Below are positions 43,549 through 52,077 of a stretch of DNA of 64,000 nucleotides, one piece after another. How positions within the stretch are numbered: the stretch's first letter is position 1; the number at the start of each line of letters is the position of its first letter. The DNA is from Natranaeroarchaeum sulfidigenes (GTDB lineage Archaea; Halobacteriota; Halobacteria; Halobacteriales; Natronoarchaeaceae): positions 806,001-870,000 of the forward strand of contig NZ_CP064786.1 in assembly GCF_017094485.1 (NCBI RefSeq), read 5' to 3'. The position numbers were made by a program, and so were the translations under genes. The notes under the pieces were generated by a model. It did not search any database. It was not told where the DNA came from and was given only the letters and a program-made list of their open reading frames with translations.

Positions 43549-44451
43549 TCAATCGAACATCCCCGTCGACATATACCGCTCGCCGCTGTCCCAGTAGACG
43601 GTAACGACCAGCGGATCCTCGACGCCGTCCTCGACGAGTCGCCTGGCGACCCGTTTCGCCACGAGGTTCGTCCCGCCGCTGGACTGGCCGACGAAGATCC
43701 CTTCCTCACGTGCGAGACGGCGACACTCGGCTTCGGCGGCGTCGATCGAGACTGTTTCCACGTCGTCGAGCAGGTCAGTATCGAGGTTCTCGCTGACAAA
43801 GCCCGGACCCATTCCCTGGAAGTCGTCGTCCCCCGACTCCCCTGTGGAAAGCACGGCGTTTTCCTCGGGTTCGACGGCGACGATCTCCAGGTCGGGGAAC
43901 GCCTCGCGGAGCCGTCGTCCCGTGCCGCTGATTGTCCCGCCGGTGCCGACGCCCGCGACGAAGGCGTCGATCTCACGGTCGCCGACCTGTTCGAGGATCT
44001 CCACGCCGGTCGTTTCGTAGTGTGAGTTGGGATTGGCCGGGTTCTCGAACTGTCCTAGCTGGGTGGCACCGGCCGCTTCGAGTTCGTCGGCACGCTCGCG
44101 CGCCGCGGAGATGTCTCCGTCGACGAGTTCGATGTCAGCGCCGTAGGCTCGCATAATCTGTCGACGCTCCTCGGATTTGCCCTCCGGCATCACGAGCGTC
44201 AGGTCGTAGCCCCTCGCGGCGGCGACCAGTGCGAGACCGATCCCCGTGTTCCCACTGGTCGGCTCGACGAGAGTGTCGCCCGGTTCGATCGCACCGGCGT
44301 CCTCGGCGGCCCGAACCATCGCCAGTGCGGGCCTGTCCTTTGCCGACCCGCCGGGGTTGAACGACTCGATCTTCGCCGCAAGCGTCGCGCCCTCCGGCGC
44401 GTTGACCTCCACGAGCGGCGACCCGATCGTCTCGAGGATGCTCGTCTTCAT
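43549..44451 (-). CDS. cysK: Cysteine synthase (O-acetylserine sulfhydrylase type)
   Basis: 300 residues, PLP fold type II. The Schiff-base lysine is in SFNPGGSAKDRPAL, the substrate loop is PTSGNTGIGLAL, and the phosphate-binding loop is VGTGGTISGTGR. FVGQSSGGT near the C-terminus binds the pyridine ring. It makes cysteine from O-acetylserine and sulfide, although archaeal relatives can use O-phosphoserine. The end GERYMSTGMFD is typical. It converges on the sugar dehydrogenase, with a 19-base gap. Confidence 0.92.
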   Translation of the reverse strand: MKTSILETIGSPLVEVNAPEGATLAAKIESFNPGGSAKDRPALAMVRAAEDAGAIEPGDTLVEPTSGNTGIGLALVAAARGYDLTLVMPEGKSEERRQIMRAYGADIELVDGDISAARERADELEAAGATQLGQFENPANPNSHYETTGVEILEQVGDREIDAFVAGVGTGGTISGTGRRLREAFPDLEIVAVEPEENAVLSTGESGDDDFQGMGPGFVSENLDTDLLDDVETVSIDAAEAECRRLAREEGIFVGQSSGGTNLVAKRVARRLVEDGVEDPLVVTVYWDSGERYMSTGMFD

Positions 44452-44545
44452 TTACCGACCCGTTGACGGGCGAGGCCTAAAGAGTACGCGGATCGGCCGC
44501 TCGCCGAGCGTGGTGGTTATATCGATCCGGCACGAACGCCGGGGT

Positions 44546-44920
44546 ATGAGTCTCGAAACCATGGAGCCCACGCCGACGTGGGATGCCGAGGCACACGCCG
44601 AGACGGTCGACGTCCTCGAACAGTTAGACGATCTGACGTTCAAGATCTGGGGCGCGGACTGGTGCAAGGACTGTCGGGCCGAACTCCCTGACTTCGCGGC
44701 CGCGCTCGACGCTGCAGGCGTGGATGAGGATCGGATCGAGCAGTACGAGGTCGACCGGGACAAGAACGGTCCGCTCACCGAGGAGTACGAGGTCGAACTG
44801 ATCGCGACGATCGTCGTCGAGCGCGACGGCGGGGAGATCGCCCGGTTCGAAGAAGAAGAGCCAGTGCCCGCAGCAATCTATCTCGCCGACCAACTACGGG
44901 AGTCAGAACTGGCTCACTGA
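44546..44920 (+). CDS. Thioredoxin-like protein with WCKDC motif
   Basis: 124 residues. The thioredoxin fold is short but complete: TFKIWGADWCKDCRAELPDF holds redox cysteines C40 and C43 (CXXC = CKDC). The usual cis-Pro region appears as VELIATIVVERDGGE. The WCKDC motif marks proteins that accept electrons from a non-standard reductase; an arsenate- or sulfur-linked role is possible. The ATG at 44546 gives MSLETMEPTPTW; the frame continues upstream into the divergent cysK gene, which argues against a longer start. Its last 7 bases overlap the stop of the convergent membrane gene. Confidence 0.75.
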   Translation: MSLETMEPTPTWDAEAHAETVDVLEQLDDLTFKIWGADWCKDCRAELPDFAAALDAAGVDEDRIEQYEVDRDKNGPLTEEYEVELIATIVVERDGGEIARFEEEEPVPAAIYLADQLRESELAH

Positions 44921-45180
44921 TTGTCAGCGTCGGTCTCGGAGGTGTCCTCGCCGGGATTGACCAGCCAGTCTTTGAGTTTGAACCCGACGAACAGACCGCC
45001 GACGAGTAACACCGCTGTGGCGGTGATCGGATCGATGAGGACGGAGACGACGTTGTAGACGACGAGTGCGCCGAACCAGACGACCCCAGCGAGCAGCAGG
45101 ATCTGGAGCCATCCGTTGCGCATGCGCTCGCCGGGCGTGTCGCCCGTGATGGACCACCACGAGTCAGAACCATCACTCAT
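44914..45180 (-). CDS. Small two-helix membrane protein
   Basis: 88 residues. Two hydrophobic helices are visible: LQILLLAGVVWFGALVVYNVV (about 25-45) and ATAVLLVGGLFVGFKL (about 54-69). A polar head, SDGSDSWWSITGD, and an acidic tail complete it. No family recognised with confidence. It overlaps the convergent thioredoxin-like gene by 7 bases at the 3' end and is divergent from the gene at 45300. Confidence 0.7.
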   Translation of the reverse strand: MSDGSDSWWSITGDTPGERMRNGWLQILLLAGVVWFGALVVYNVVSVLIDPITATAVLLVGGLFVGFKLKDWLVNPGEDTSETDADNQ

Positions 45181-45263
45181 CGTTCCACACTCGAATCATT
45201 GTCGAAGTACATGCAAAGAGCACGGGTAAGCGTAGCGTTTCTCTGTCACACCGGACGGGAGCA

Positions 45264-45271
45264 TTTAATTA
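45264..45271 (+). promoter_or_regulatory. TATA box of the membrane protein at 45300
   Basis: TTTAATTA, centred about 32 nt before the ATG at 45300, gives a very short leader. Confidence 0.5.
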
Positions 45272-45299
45272 CGGGCACAACCCACACTCGACCAACTGA

Positions 45300-46025
45300 A
45301 TGTCCACTCGCTCCGATGGCCCGTGGCCTGACCGTGCCGAGACCGTCGATCATCCCGTGACGCTGACGGTTCTCGGCGTGGACCGCGGCGACAGCGGGTT
45401 ACCCGAGGAGCTTCCCGATGCCGTCCCGGAGGATGCGGACGCGATCATCATCGACCGCCCGGCGGGGGCGCTCTCCCGGCGAGCACGATGGAGTGCATAC
45501 GCACGCAACCCCGCGTTGGCACTGCTCGGTATCGCTTCGGCAATCGCCCTGGCCAGTGACTACCTGAGCTACGGGACGACGGATCGGTCGTTCGACCAGC
45601 AAGCAGTGACGGATCTCTCGGCGGGTCGGTCGATCCCGGTCCATTTCGTGGGGCAGTCGCCGCTCGCAGCCGTCGGTTCGGTGCCACACCTCTGGCACGT
45701 GGGGGGCTGGATCGTGACGCTAATTCTGTTCGTCGCCGCGGTGTACGGGCTACTCTCACCCGGCATGGGTGGAGTCCTCTTTGCCGTCGCTGCGCTCGGG
45801 CTGGCGGGCGCGTACATTCTGGCGTATCTCGGATCCAGACTCGAACGCCAGTCCGAACGACTGTTTTCGGAGATCAAGCGGCTCGCAGACGAGAACGGGT
45901 ACGACCACCCGGTCGCTGTCGTCCGGCGTCGCCACCGTCTCTCGCTGACCGATCACGCGAAAGAGGCCCGGATACGAACCAGCGATTGGGCGGTCAGTCC
46001 GACAGACGCCGACGACTGGACGTGA
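45300..46025 (+). CDS. Haloarchaeal membrane protein of unknown function
   Basis: 241 residues. An acidic, soluble N-terminal part (about 1-65; LTVLGVDRGDSGLPEELPD, then DADAIIIDRPAG) leads to about three hydrophobic segments: ALALLGIASAIALASDYLSY, GGWIVTLILFVAAVYGLL and VLFAVAALGLAGAYILAYL. A basic, polar C-terminus follows (VVRRRHRLSLTDHAKEARIR). There is no catalytic motif. The N-terminal part is faintly reminiscent of TraB/PrgY-like proteins, but the match is too weak to use. TATA at 45264 supports the ATG at 45300. Confidence 0.6.
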   Translation: MSTRSDGPWPDRAETVDHPVTLTVLGVDRGDSGLPEELPDAVPEDADAIIIDRPAGALSRRARWSAYARNPALALLGIASAIALASDYLSYGTTDRSFDQQAVTDLSAGRSIPVHFVGQSPLAAVGSVPHLWHVGGWIVTLILFVAAVYGLLSPGMGGVLFAVAALGLAGAYILAYLGSRLERQSERLFSEIKRLADENGYDHPVAVVRRRHRLSLTDHAKEARIRTSDWAVSPTDADDWT

Positions 46026-46064
46026 CTGGAAGGGTTTACAACCGTTCATCCCCATCCTCCTGTC

Positions 46065-46817
46065 GTGCGAATCGAGAATAGTTTCATCCCGGTCCAGGGT
46101 ATCGGCGAGTCGACCGAACGAAAGCTCTGGGCCAACGGGATCACACACTGGGACGAGTTCGACGGCTCGGTCGTCGGTCCGACGCGCGCGGATCGCATCG
46201 AGACGTTCATCAGCGAGGCGTGGACGCATCTCGACGACGGTGACGTGACCTTCTTCGATCGGTGCCTGCCCGCAGGCGAGCGCTGGCGGCTCTACGAGAA
46301 CTTTCGCGAGGACACCTGCTTTTTCGACATCGAGACCACCGGACTCGACCACCATCGCGACCGCGTGACGACCGTGAGCTTCCACCGGGACGGCGAGACG
46401 ACGACGCTCGTGCAGGGTGAAGACCTCACCGCCGAACGGATCGCGCGCCAGTTCGAGGACGCCAAACTGATGGTGACGTTCAACGGCAAACGGTTCGACG
46501 TACCCTTCCTCGAAACCTCCTTCGGCGTCGATCTGGACGTTCCCCACGTCGACCTGATGTACCCGTGTCGACAGCTGGGCTACTCCGGCGGGCTCAAACA
46601 GATCGAAGGGGACGTGGGTGTCGAGCGAGACGAGCCGGATATCACTGGCAAGGATGCGGTCCGCCTCTGGCACGAGTACGAGCGCGGCAACGAGAACGCA
46701 CTGGAGACGCTGGTCTCGTACAACCGTGATGACGCGGTGAACCTTCAGTCGCTGATGGAGACGGTGTCCGACGAGCTTCACCGGGATGTCTTCGAGACGG
46801 CCTGCCAGCAGTCCTGA
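46065..46817 (+). CDS. RNase H-like 3'-5' exonuclease domain protein (YprB type)
   Basis: 250 residues from GTG 46065. A helix-hairpin-like start (FIPVQGIGESTERKLWANGI) is followed by a DnaQ-type exonuclease core: FFDIETTGLD (Exo I, D and E), VTFNGKRFDVPFL (Exo II, D) and LVSYNRDDAVNL (Exo III, D). The same Exo signatures define YprB-type ribonuclease H-like proteins. It probably acts as a cytosolic nuclease on DNA or RNA. A gggtttaca element near 46032-46040 serves as TATA and favours this start. Confidence 0.8.
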   Translation: MRIENSFIPVQGIGESTERKLWANGITHWDEFDGSVVGPTRADRIETFISEAWTHLDDGDVTFFDRCLPAGERWRLYENFREDTCFFDIETTGLDHHRDRVTTVSFHRDGETTTLVQGEDLTAERIARQFEDAKLMVTFNGKRFDVPFLETSFGVDLDVPHVDLMYPCRQLGYSGGLKQIEGDVGVERDEPDITGKDAVRLWHEYERGNENALETLVSYNRDDAVNLQSLMETVSDELHRDVFETACQQS

Positions 46818-46838
46818 TTCGGGCGCCTATCAGCCCGT

Positions 46839-47573
46839 TCACTCCTGCTGGACGCCGTGTTCGAGCCGTCCGATCCCCTCGATCTCTATCTCGACACGAT
46901 CCCCGTCCGTGAGCGGTCCCACGCCCTCGGGCGTCCCGGTCGAGATCACGTCTCCGGGTTCGAGGGTCATGTAGGTCGTGATCTCTTCGATCAGATCGGG
47001 AATCGAGAAGATCAGCCGATCCCGCGTCGAGTCCTGCCTGAGTTCGCCGTCGACCCAGAGCCGAATCCGGGCGTCTTCGGATACGTGTTCGGGATCGGCA
47101 ACGACCGGACCGATCGGTGCCGCGCCGTCAAACGCCTTGCCCCTTACCCAGTTGGTCTCGCGACGCTGGTCATCGCGGTTCGAGATGTCGTTGACGATCG
47201 TAAAGCCCTCGACGATATCCATCGCGTCCGCGGCATCGACGTCCCGGCACTGCTCGCCGATCACGACGCCGAGTTCGGCCTCGTGCTCGATCTTGTCTTT
47301 CCCGGCCGGGAGCGTCACCGTATCGCCGTGCCCGGCCAGCGTATTCGGGGGCTTCAGGAAGAGCAGCGGTCGGTCCGGAACGTCCTCGCCACGCTCGGCA
47401 GCGTGGTCGGCGTAGTTCCGACCGATACAGACTACTTTGTCCGGTGTCGACGGCGGGAGTATATCGACGGCTGACGTATCGTACCGGCTGTCGCCGAACG
47501 CAACGATACCCTCGTCCGTGAGCTCGCCACGGCGGATCGACCCGGCAGGGTCGCGAAAGCGGATCGTTCTCAT
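46839..47573 (-). CDS. Fumarylacetoacetate hydrolase family protein
   Basis: 244 residues. The FAH core shows KVVCIGRNYADHAAERG, PLLFLKPPNTLAGHG, the metal ligands in EHEAELGVVIGE, FTIVNDISNRDDQRR and the C-terminal DVISTGTPEGVGPL. Such enzymes cleave or isomerise beta-keto acids, often as 5-carboxymethyl-2-hydroxymuconate isomerase or oxaloacetate/acylpyruvate hydrolases; the substrate is not decided here. The ATG at 47573 gives MRTIRFRDPAGS. It converges on the exonuclease-like gene. Confidence 0.86.
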   Translation of the reverse strand: MRTIRFRDPAGSIRRGELTDEGIVAFGDSRYDTSAVDILPPSTPDKVVCIGRNYADHAAERGEDVPDRPLLFLKPPNTLAGHGDTVTLPAGKDKIEHEAELGVVIGEQCRDVDAADAMDIVEGFTIVNDISNRDDQRRETNWVRGKAFDGAAPIGPVVADPEHVSEDARIRLWVDGELRQDSTRDRLIFSIPDLIEEITTYMTLEPGDVISTGTPEGVGPLTDGDRVEIEIEGIGRLEHGVQQE

Positions 47574-47641
47574 ACCGGTCTCTTGTCGTGGTGGGCGTTA
47601 AATCTTCAGAAACCATCAGGTCGACCGAAACGTCCACGCCG

Positions 47642-48106
47642 TCAGTCTGCGCCGACCGCAGCAGTTCCCGATTCGGCGCGCATCGAGCGCCAGTACGCCT
47701 GCAGGTACGCGCCGATAAACATCCCCGCGACGCCGATCAGGATCGGGTAGTTACCGACTCCGAGGCTGGCGTAGGCCGCGCCGGGACAGATCCCCGAGAG
47801 CCCCCAGCCGACGCCGAAGATCGACCCACCCGAGAGGACGTTGCCGTCCATCGATTTGAGGCGGCGTTCGTACGGCCGACCGGTCAGCGGGGCGTTCTCG
47901 CGGAACCGCATCGCGAGGAAGATGGTCCCCGCCGTCACCGTCGCCGCACCGCCCATCACGAAGACGAGGCCGAGATCGACTAGCTGGAGGAAGGAGAGAA
48001 CGACCTCGGGCTGAGCCATGTGGCTGAAGCCAAGCCCGAAGCCAAAGAGAATGCCGCCAGCGAATATCAGCGCCATGAACACGCCACTCTGTTCGTCGTC
48101 GGTCAT
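47642..48106 (-). CDS. YeeE/YedE-type sulfur transporter subunit (second half)
   Basis: 154 residues with about four transmembrane helices. The conserved core is GGSIFGVGWGLSGICPGAAYASLGVG, whose Cys resembles the sulfur-carrying Cys of YeeE/YedE (TsuA) transporters. The family moves thiosulfate or another sulfur compound by Cys relay. It follows its partner gene by one base (48108-48671), so the two short proteins are probably a heteromeric version of a full-length YeeE. No rhodanese or TusA gene is beside it. Confidence 0.85.
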   Translation of the reverse strand: MTDDEQSGVFMALIFAGGILFGFGLGFSHMAQPEVVLSFLQLVDLGLVFVMGGAATVTAGTIFLAMRFRENAPLTGRPYERRLKSMDGNVLSGGSIFGVGWGLSGICPGAAYASLGVGNYPILIGVAGMFIGAYLQAYWRSMRAESGTAAVGAD

Positions 48107-48107
48107 T

Positions 48108-48671
48108 CTACGGACTCACCCCTGCGGCCTGCACGAGCAGTGCAGTCCCGATCGCCACGATCATGAACGTCGCAACGTTGGCGATCGACGTCTGTGAGAG
48201 GGATCCGACGCCACAGACGCCGTGGCCGGAGGTACAGCCCTTTCCGAGCCGCGTTCCGATCCCGATCAGGACGCCGCCACCGAGGAGCCGCCACCAGCTA
48301 ACCTCGGTCGTCCAGATCGTCACGCCGCCGACGTCCTGCAGCTGACCCGCCGTTGCTGGCTGATGGAGCGAACTCGATACGAGCCCGGACTGGAAGGTGA
48401 GCGCGTAGATACCCGCGCCGAGAACGATGCCCAGCGTAAACACGACGCGCCAGTCGCGTGACGTGACGAACCGGTGCTGTTGTAACCGGGGGAGCTTTGA
48501 GCCGTACGACAGCGTCGACTCCAGAAACGTGCTCGCTCCCGCGGTGATCCCTGTACCGAGATAGATCACCGAGACGCCGAGCCCGATGAAGACGCCGCCG
48601 ATCAGGTAGTGCCAGATGTGGTTCGGAAACAGTGCCTCAAACGTGAGGGTCGCAAGGAGTGGGTCGATCAT
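48108..48671 (-). CDS. YeeE/YedE-type sulfur transporter subunit (first half)
   Basis: 187 residues with about five transmembrane helices (for example YLIGGVFIGLGVSVIYLG). The YeeE signature LGKGCTSGHGVCGVGSLS carries two cysteines typical of this family. It is upstream of the partner by one base, and translational coupling is likely. The pair is a split YeeE/YedE arrangement. The start is ATG 48671; the gene runs antisense to the tRNA-Glu that follows at 48852. Confidence 0.87.
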   Translation of the reverse strand: MIDPLLATLTFEALFPNHIWHYLIGGVFIGLGVSVIYLGTGITAGASTFLESTLSYGSKLPRLQQHRFVTSRDWRVVFTLGIVLGAGIYALTFQSGLVSSSLHQPATAGQLQDVGGVTIWTTEVSWWRLLGGGVLIGIGTRLGKGCTSGHGVCGVGSLSQTSIANVATFMIVAIGTALLVQAAGVSP

Positions 48672-48851
48672 GCGTGAATATTCGGTAGTGAGGGGTACAA
48701 TGTGCGCGTTCCGTATGTCGGTTCCGATCCGCTGGGAAGCGTCAGGATCGGGAGACGGACCCGCGAAAGAGGTTCACATGGCGACCCCGGAACGACAGGT
48801 TTAAGCGAAATAGCCAGCAACTCGAAGATACGCTTCGTACGAGCGAAGTGC

Positions 48852-48926
48852 GCTCCGTTGGTGTAGTCCGGCCAATCATTTCGGCCTTTCGAGCCGATGA
48901 CCTGGGTTCAAATCCCAGACGGAGCA
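48852..48926 (+). tRNA. tRNA-Glu (UUC)
   Basis: 75 nt on the plus strand including discriminator A. Acceptor arms GCTCCGT and ACGGAGC pair over seven bases; the anticodon loop CTTTCGA is closed by CGGC/GCCG, giving anticodon TTC. The T-arm is CTGGGTTCAAATCCCAG. No intron, no encoded CCA. A gtttaag element at about 48799 could be its promoter. A 23-bp copy of its 3' end lies 104 bases downstream. Confidence 0.93.
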
Positions 48927-49032
48927 CTACAGCGAACGCAGTGAGCGAAGCGCGCACGTTCTGGGATTTGAACTACGCAAACGCGAGCGAAGCGAGCGTT
49001 TGCATTCGAGTTCAAATCCCAGACGGAGCACT
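48906..49032 (+). repeat. Alternating copies of the tRNA-Glu T-arm separated by GAGCGAAGCG cores
   Basis: Copy 1 is the tRNA 3' end (48906-48928). A core rich in GCGAACGCAGTGAGCGAAGCG follows (about 48930-48953). Copy 2 is inverted: tctgggatttgaact, 48960-48974. A second core, GCGAGCGAAGCGAGCG, lies near 48982-48997, flanked by gcaaacgc (48977-48984) and its inverse gcgtttgc (48996-49003). Copy 3 is direct (49009-49032) and repeats 23 bases of copy 1 at offset 104. Copies 2 and 3 pair over 15 bp into a large hairpin. It can be read as a residual att-like duplication or as fold-back template switching. Confidence 0.85.
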
Positions 49033-49064
49033 TCTTGCCGATACGCGAGTAATACCGGGATCGA

Positions 49065-50063
49065 TCACCACCCTGTGAGCGCCTCGCTCGCCGGGGCAAA
49101 CTCGATCTCGGTCCCCAGTCCCGCCTCGCGAGCGCGTTCGTACACCAGCGCGCCACCAGCGACGGTCTCGATACCGGTTCCGCCGCTGTCGAAGACCGTG
49201 ATCTCGTCCGAAGAGGTACGTCCTTTCGCTTTCCCGGCGATGATCTCACCCAGTTCTGCGTGGACGTGATCTTCGTCGACGGCTCCCGACTCGGCCGCGT
49301 GGAGGAACGACCCGGCGTCGATCTCGGTCCGCTCGCGGAGGTCGGGCACGTAGGTCGCGCGCTCGATCGTCGTGGCGTCGAGTTCGCGTTTGTCGGCGCT
49401 ATACTGGCCCATCGCGGTGACGTGTGTTCCTGGCTCTAACAGGTCGCCGTCAAAGACAGGCTGGCTGGCGTTTGTCGCGGTGATCACCACGTCAGCACTT
49501 TCGACCGCGGCCGCGCTGGAGTCGACTGCTCGCACGGCGGGATCGAGCAGCTCGTCCAGCTCCTCGGCGAACGACTCGCGGTGTTCGCGGGTCGGTGAGA
49601 ACACGTCCACACGCTCGAACTCCCGGACTGTCACCGTTGCCCGGAGCTGACCGCGTGCCTGCGGCCCGCTTCCGATAACTGCGAGCGTCTCGACGTCGTC
49701 CCGGGCCAACGCGTCGACGCCGACCGCGCCCGCCGCGCCGGTCTTGAACGGGTTCATGCTCGCGCCATCGAGAACCGCGAGGGGTTCCCCGGTTTCGGCG
49801 TCGAACAGCGGCGTCATGAACCACGCGTCGCGCTCGCCAAAGCCTGCGGCGTACATGTACCCGCCCATCACGCCGGTATCGGGGAGCACGGCGGCGTAGT
49901 CGGTAAGCATTCCCGGCGGATCACGCTGGAGCAGCTTGGTTCGTGGGCGTGCAGGCGCGCCCTCGCCATGCTGTCGGTACCCCTCGTGGACGGTCTCGAC
50001 GAACGCGCGGGACGTGGCCAGTCCGTCGACGTCGTTACTGGAGAGAAACAGTGCAGTCGTCAT
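49065..50063 (-). CDS. Ornithine cyclodeaminase/mu-crystallin family protein
   Basis: 332 residues. The NAD-binding site is LAVIGSGPQARGQLRA; the family framework is seen in GYMYAAGFGERDAW, LDGASMNPFKTGAAGAVG and VVITATNASQPVFDG. The late block ITVFDSGGTGIETVAGG is also conserved. Members act as ornithine cyclodeaminase, alanine dehydrogenase or ketimine reductase; the substrate cannot be assigned. The ATG at 50063 (MTTALFLSSNDVDG) is adopted. Confidence 0.85.
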   Translation of the reverse strand: MTTALFLSSNDVDGLATSRAFVETVHEGYRQHGEGAPARPRTKLLQRDPPGMLTDYAAVLPDTGVMGGYMYAAGFGERDAWFMTPLFDAETGEPLAVLDGASMNPFKTGAAGAVGVDALARDDVETLAVIGSGPQARGQLRATVTVREFERVDVFSPTREHRESFAEELDELLDPAVRAVDSSAAAVESADVVITATNASQPVFDGDLLEPGTHVTAMGQYSADKRELDATTIERATYVPDLRERTEIDAGSFLHAAESGAVDEDHVHAELGEIIAGKAKGRTSSDEITVFDSGGTGIETVAGGALVYERAREAGLGTEIEFAPASEALTGW

Positions 50064-50113
50064 GAGACCCAGTAGGGGCGCATCCGAAAAGAGTGCTCTG
50101 CCAGGTCAGGTCG

Positions 50114-50539
50114 CTACTCGCCGCCAAGCAGCTGGACGAGGGCGAGTCGCCACGGAACGACGACAACGATTACAGTACCGGTGATTACGAGTGGGAACGG
50201 CCAGGCCGTGCCGCCCGCGAAGTACGGTGAGGCGCGCAAGAGGAGTCCAACGTTGACTGCGGCGAGTGCGGTAAGAGTAGTGAGCCGCGCGGCGACTCGT
50301 GGGACCGTCAGTACGCCTGGACGGTAGAGTCCCGCGAGGCCAGCACAGAGTAGCCAGCCGACCGCAAACGGGATGACCGTTTCGAGGGTGGTGAAGGGGT
50401 CCGTGAGCCCAGCGAGCCCGTGGTGTTCCACGATACCGGCCGCAACGACCAGCGAGACGACCAGTAGATCGCCTGCGAGCACAGCGAACTGTCGAGTATC
50501 GTCGGTTGCGCCGTCGAGGCGGGAAGAGAGCGTGGACAT
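50114..50539 (-). CDS. DUF3054-like membrane protein
   Basis: 141 residues with about four hydrophobic segments: FAVLAGDLLVVSLVVAAGIV, LETVIPFAVGWLLCAGLAGLY, LTTLTALAAVNVGLLL and FPLVITGTVIVVVVPWRLAL. The W-R ending and spacing match the DUF3054 family of small archaeal and actinobacterial membrane proteins. Function unknown. Located 50 bases upstream (minus-strand sense) of the ornithine cyclodeaminase-like gene, so co-transcription is possible. Confidence 0.72.
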   Translation of the reverse strand: MSTLSSRLDGATDDTRQFAVLAGDLLVVSLVVAAGIVEHHGLAGLTDPFTTLETVIPFAVGWLLCAGLAGLYRPGVLTVPRVAARLTTLTALAAVNVGLLLRASPYFAGGTAWPFPLVITGTVIVVVVPWRLALVQLLGGE

Positions 50540-50608
50540 AGCGGTTCGTTACGACTCAACAGATATGGCTCTGCTGGAAGCGGCCGGGACACCGGATCGC
50601 GATCTGTG

Positions 50609-52003
50609 TTACGCTGACTGCCGATGCAGTCGATACCGATCGAAGAACAGATCCACACCGTCTCCGGTATCAACGAACTCCACGGGCATCGGCCGACCGG
50701 ACCGTGGGGCGGTGAACGTCCAGACGCGATCGGCGGTGCCAGCATCACCTGTAAGTGTCGGGTCGTCGGGCACGAGGACATGCTCCTCTTCGATAGGTCC
50801 TGCTGCGATGTCTACTGACAGGTACCCACCTTCGTCAGTCACTGTCGCGGAGATGATGCCACGATAGGATTCGTATCTGCCAGTGAGGGCGTCGACACGG
50901 CTGCGATACCCCAACTCCGGGACGACCTGTTCCGGTGAATCGTCTTCCAGTATCGCGACGATACCGTCAAGCACTACCGTCGGGTGGAGCTCCGGCTGTG
51001 AGGCACAACAGAGTGCGATCCCCAGGTCCCGTTCCGGCAGCAACCCGATAGCGGACGAGGAGGTGAGCAGTGATCCACCGTGGCCGACGACTACAGTCTC
51101 GGCGACCGTTCGTCTTGACCAGCCGTAGCCGTACGCATCGCCATACCGAGGGAGTGGATCGACGTGGCTATCGTGGGCGCGGCCGAGGAGTGCGCTGTCG
51201 ACCAGCGTCACACCGTCGAGCTCCCCGCCCTGTAAGTTACATCTGAGGTACTTGCCTAACTCACGAGGTGACGAGATGAGTCCACCAGCTGCCCGGGAGA
51301 GTTGGCGGGCCGGAAACCGGGTCGGCTCGAATCCGTTTTCAACGGATCGGTGTGGCGTGGCGTGGTCATCGTCGGCCGCGAAGGCCTCGGCATCGAACGT
51401 CGACCGTTCCATCCCAAGCGGGTCGAGGATCTCCGCCTCGACGTATTCGTCGAACGGACGATCAGCGACGGATTCGAGAGCGTGAGACAGGAGTATATAG
51501 GCCGTGTTGCTGTACTGAAACCGATCCTGTGAGTGCTGGTCCCGCTCGGCTCCGGCATCGCCCAGAAACTGATACAGGTCGTCACGATCGCTCAGCGGAA
51601 TACCGATCTCGCCGAGATCCGCGAGTCTGGCGAGGAGCACTTCGGAGGTGCCCAGATTCGGCAAGCCGGAGCTGTGTGTGAGCAGTTCTTCGATCGTGAT
51701 CTCGTCCGCGCCCTCGAACGCGACCCGGGTGTGCCGGGTGATCGGGTCGTCGAGTGCGAGCTTACCGCGTTCTACCTGCTGGAGGACGGCGAGCGTCGCG
51801 AACGACTTTGTGACGGAGGCAACGCCGTACAGCGTATCGGGTGTAGCTGGGGTGTTCGAGTCGATATCCCGCGACCCGAAGCCGGCAGCATACTGTTCGG
51901 TAGTATCGTCGGTCACCACCAGACTCGCCCCCGGCGCGCCGGTCTCAGCGAGCCAGTCGTACACGAGGTCGTCGATCGCATCGGTTTGCGCTGTCGTGAC
52001 CAT
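50609..52003 (-). CDS. Serine hydrolase of the class C beta-lactamase fold
   Basis: 464 residues. The catalytic motifs are ASVTKSF (SXXK; S63, K66), YSNTAY (YXN) and GHGGSL (HGG in place of KTG). A C-terminal lipocalin-like beta domain (about 360-464; ALTGRYESYRGIISATV) is common in this family. It lacks a signal peptide, so the enzyme is probably cytoplasmic, unlike bacterial penicillin-binding relatives. It may hydrolyse esters or amides; the class is known for EstB-type esterases and D-aminopeptidases. Confidence 0.83.
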   Translation of the reverse strand: MVTTAQTDAIDDLVYDWLAETGAPGASLVVTDDTTEQYAAGFGSRDIDSNTPATPDTLYGVASVTKSFATLAVLQQVERGKLALDDPITRHTRVAFEGADEITIEELLTHSSGLPNLGTSEVLLARLADLGEIGIPLSDRDDLYQFLGDAGAERDQHSQDRFQYSNTAYILLSHALESVADRPFDEYVEAEILDPLGMERSTFDAEAFAADDDHATPHRSVENGFEPTRFPARQLSRAAGGLISSPRELGKYLRCNLQGGELDGVTLVDSALLGRAHDSHVDPLPRYGDAYGYGWSRRTVAETVVVGHGGSLLTSSSAIGLLPERDLGIALCCASQPELHPTVVLDGIVAILEDDSPEQVVPELGYRSRVDALTGRYESYRGIISATVTDEGGYLSVDIAAGPIEEEHVLVPDDPTLTGDAGTADRVWTFTAPRSGRPMPVEFVDTGDGVDLFFDRYRLHRQSA

Positions 52004-52077
52004 ACGTCGGCTGTCGGAGGCAGCACAAAAAGCGTTATGCGCGGTCGACGGTTCTTGTCGTGAGAACGTGCCGACGC

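Noticed and set aside
48957-49023. CRISPR-like array near the tRNA
   Set aside because: Only three partial copies in alternating orientation, with unequal spacing and no cas genes.
48906-49032. Remnant of an integrated virus or plasmid at tRNA-Glu
   Set aside because: The direct copies are 104 bases apart, with no integrase or coding sequence between, and an additional inverted copy is not explained by simple integration; kept as a repeat finding only.
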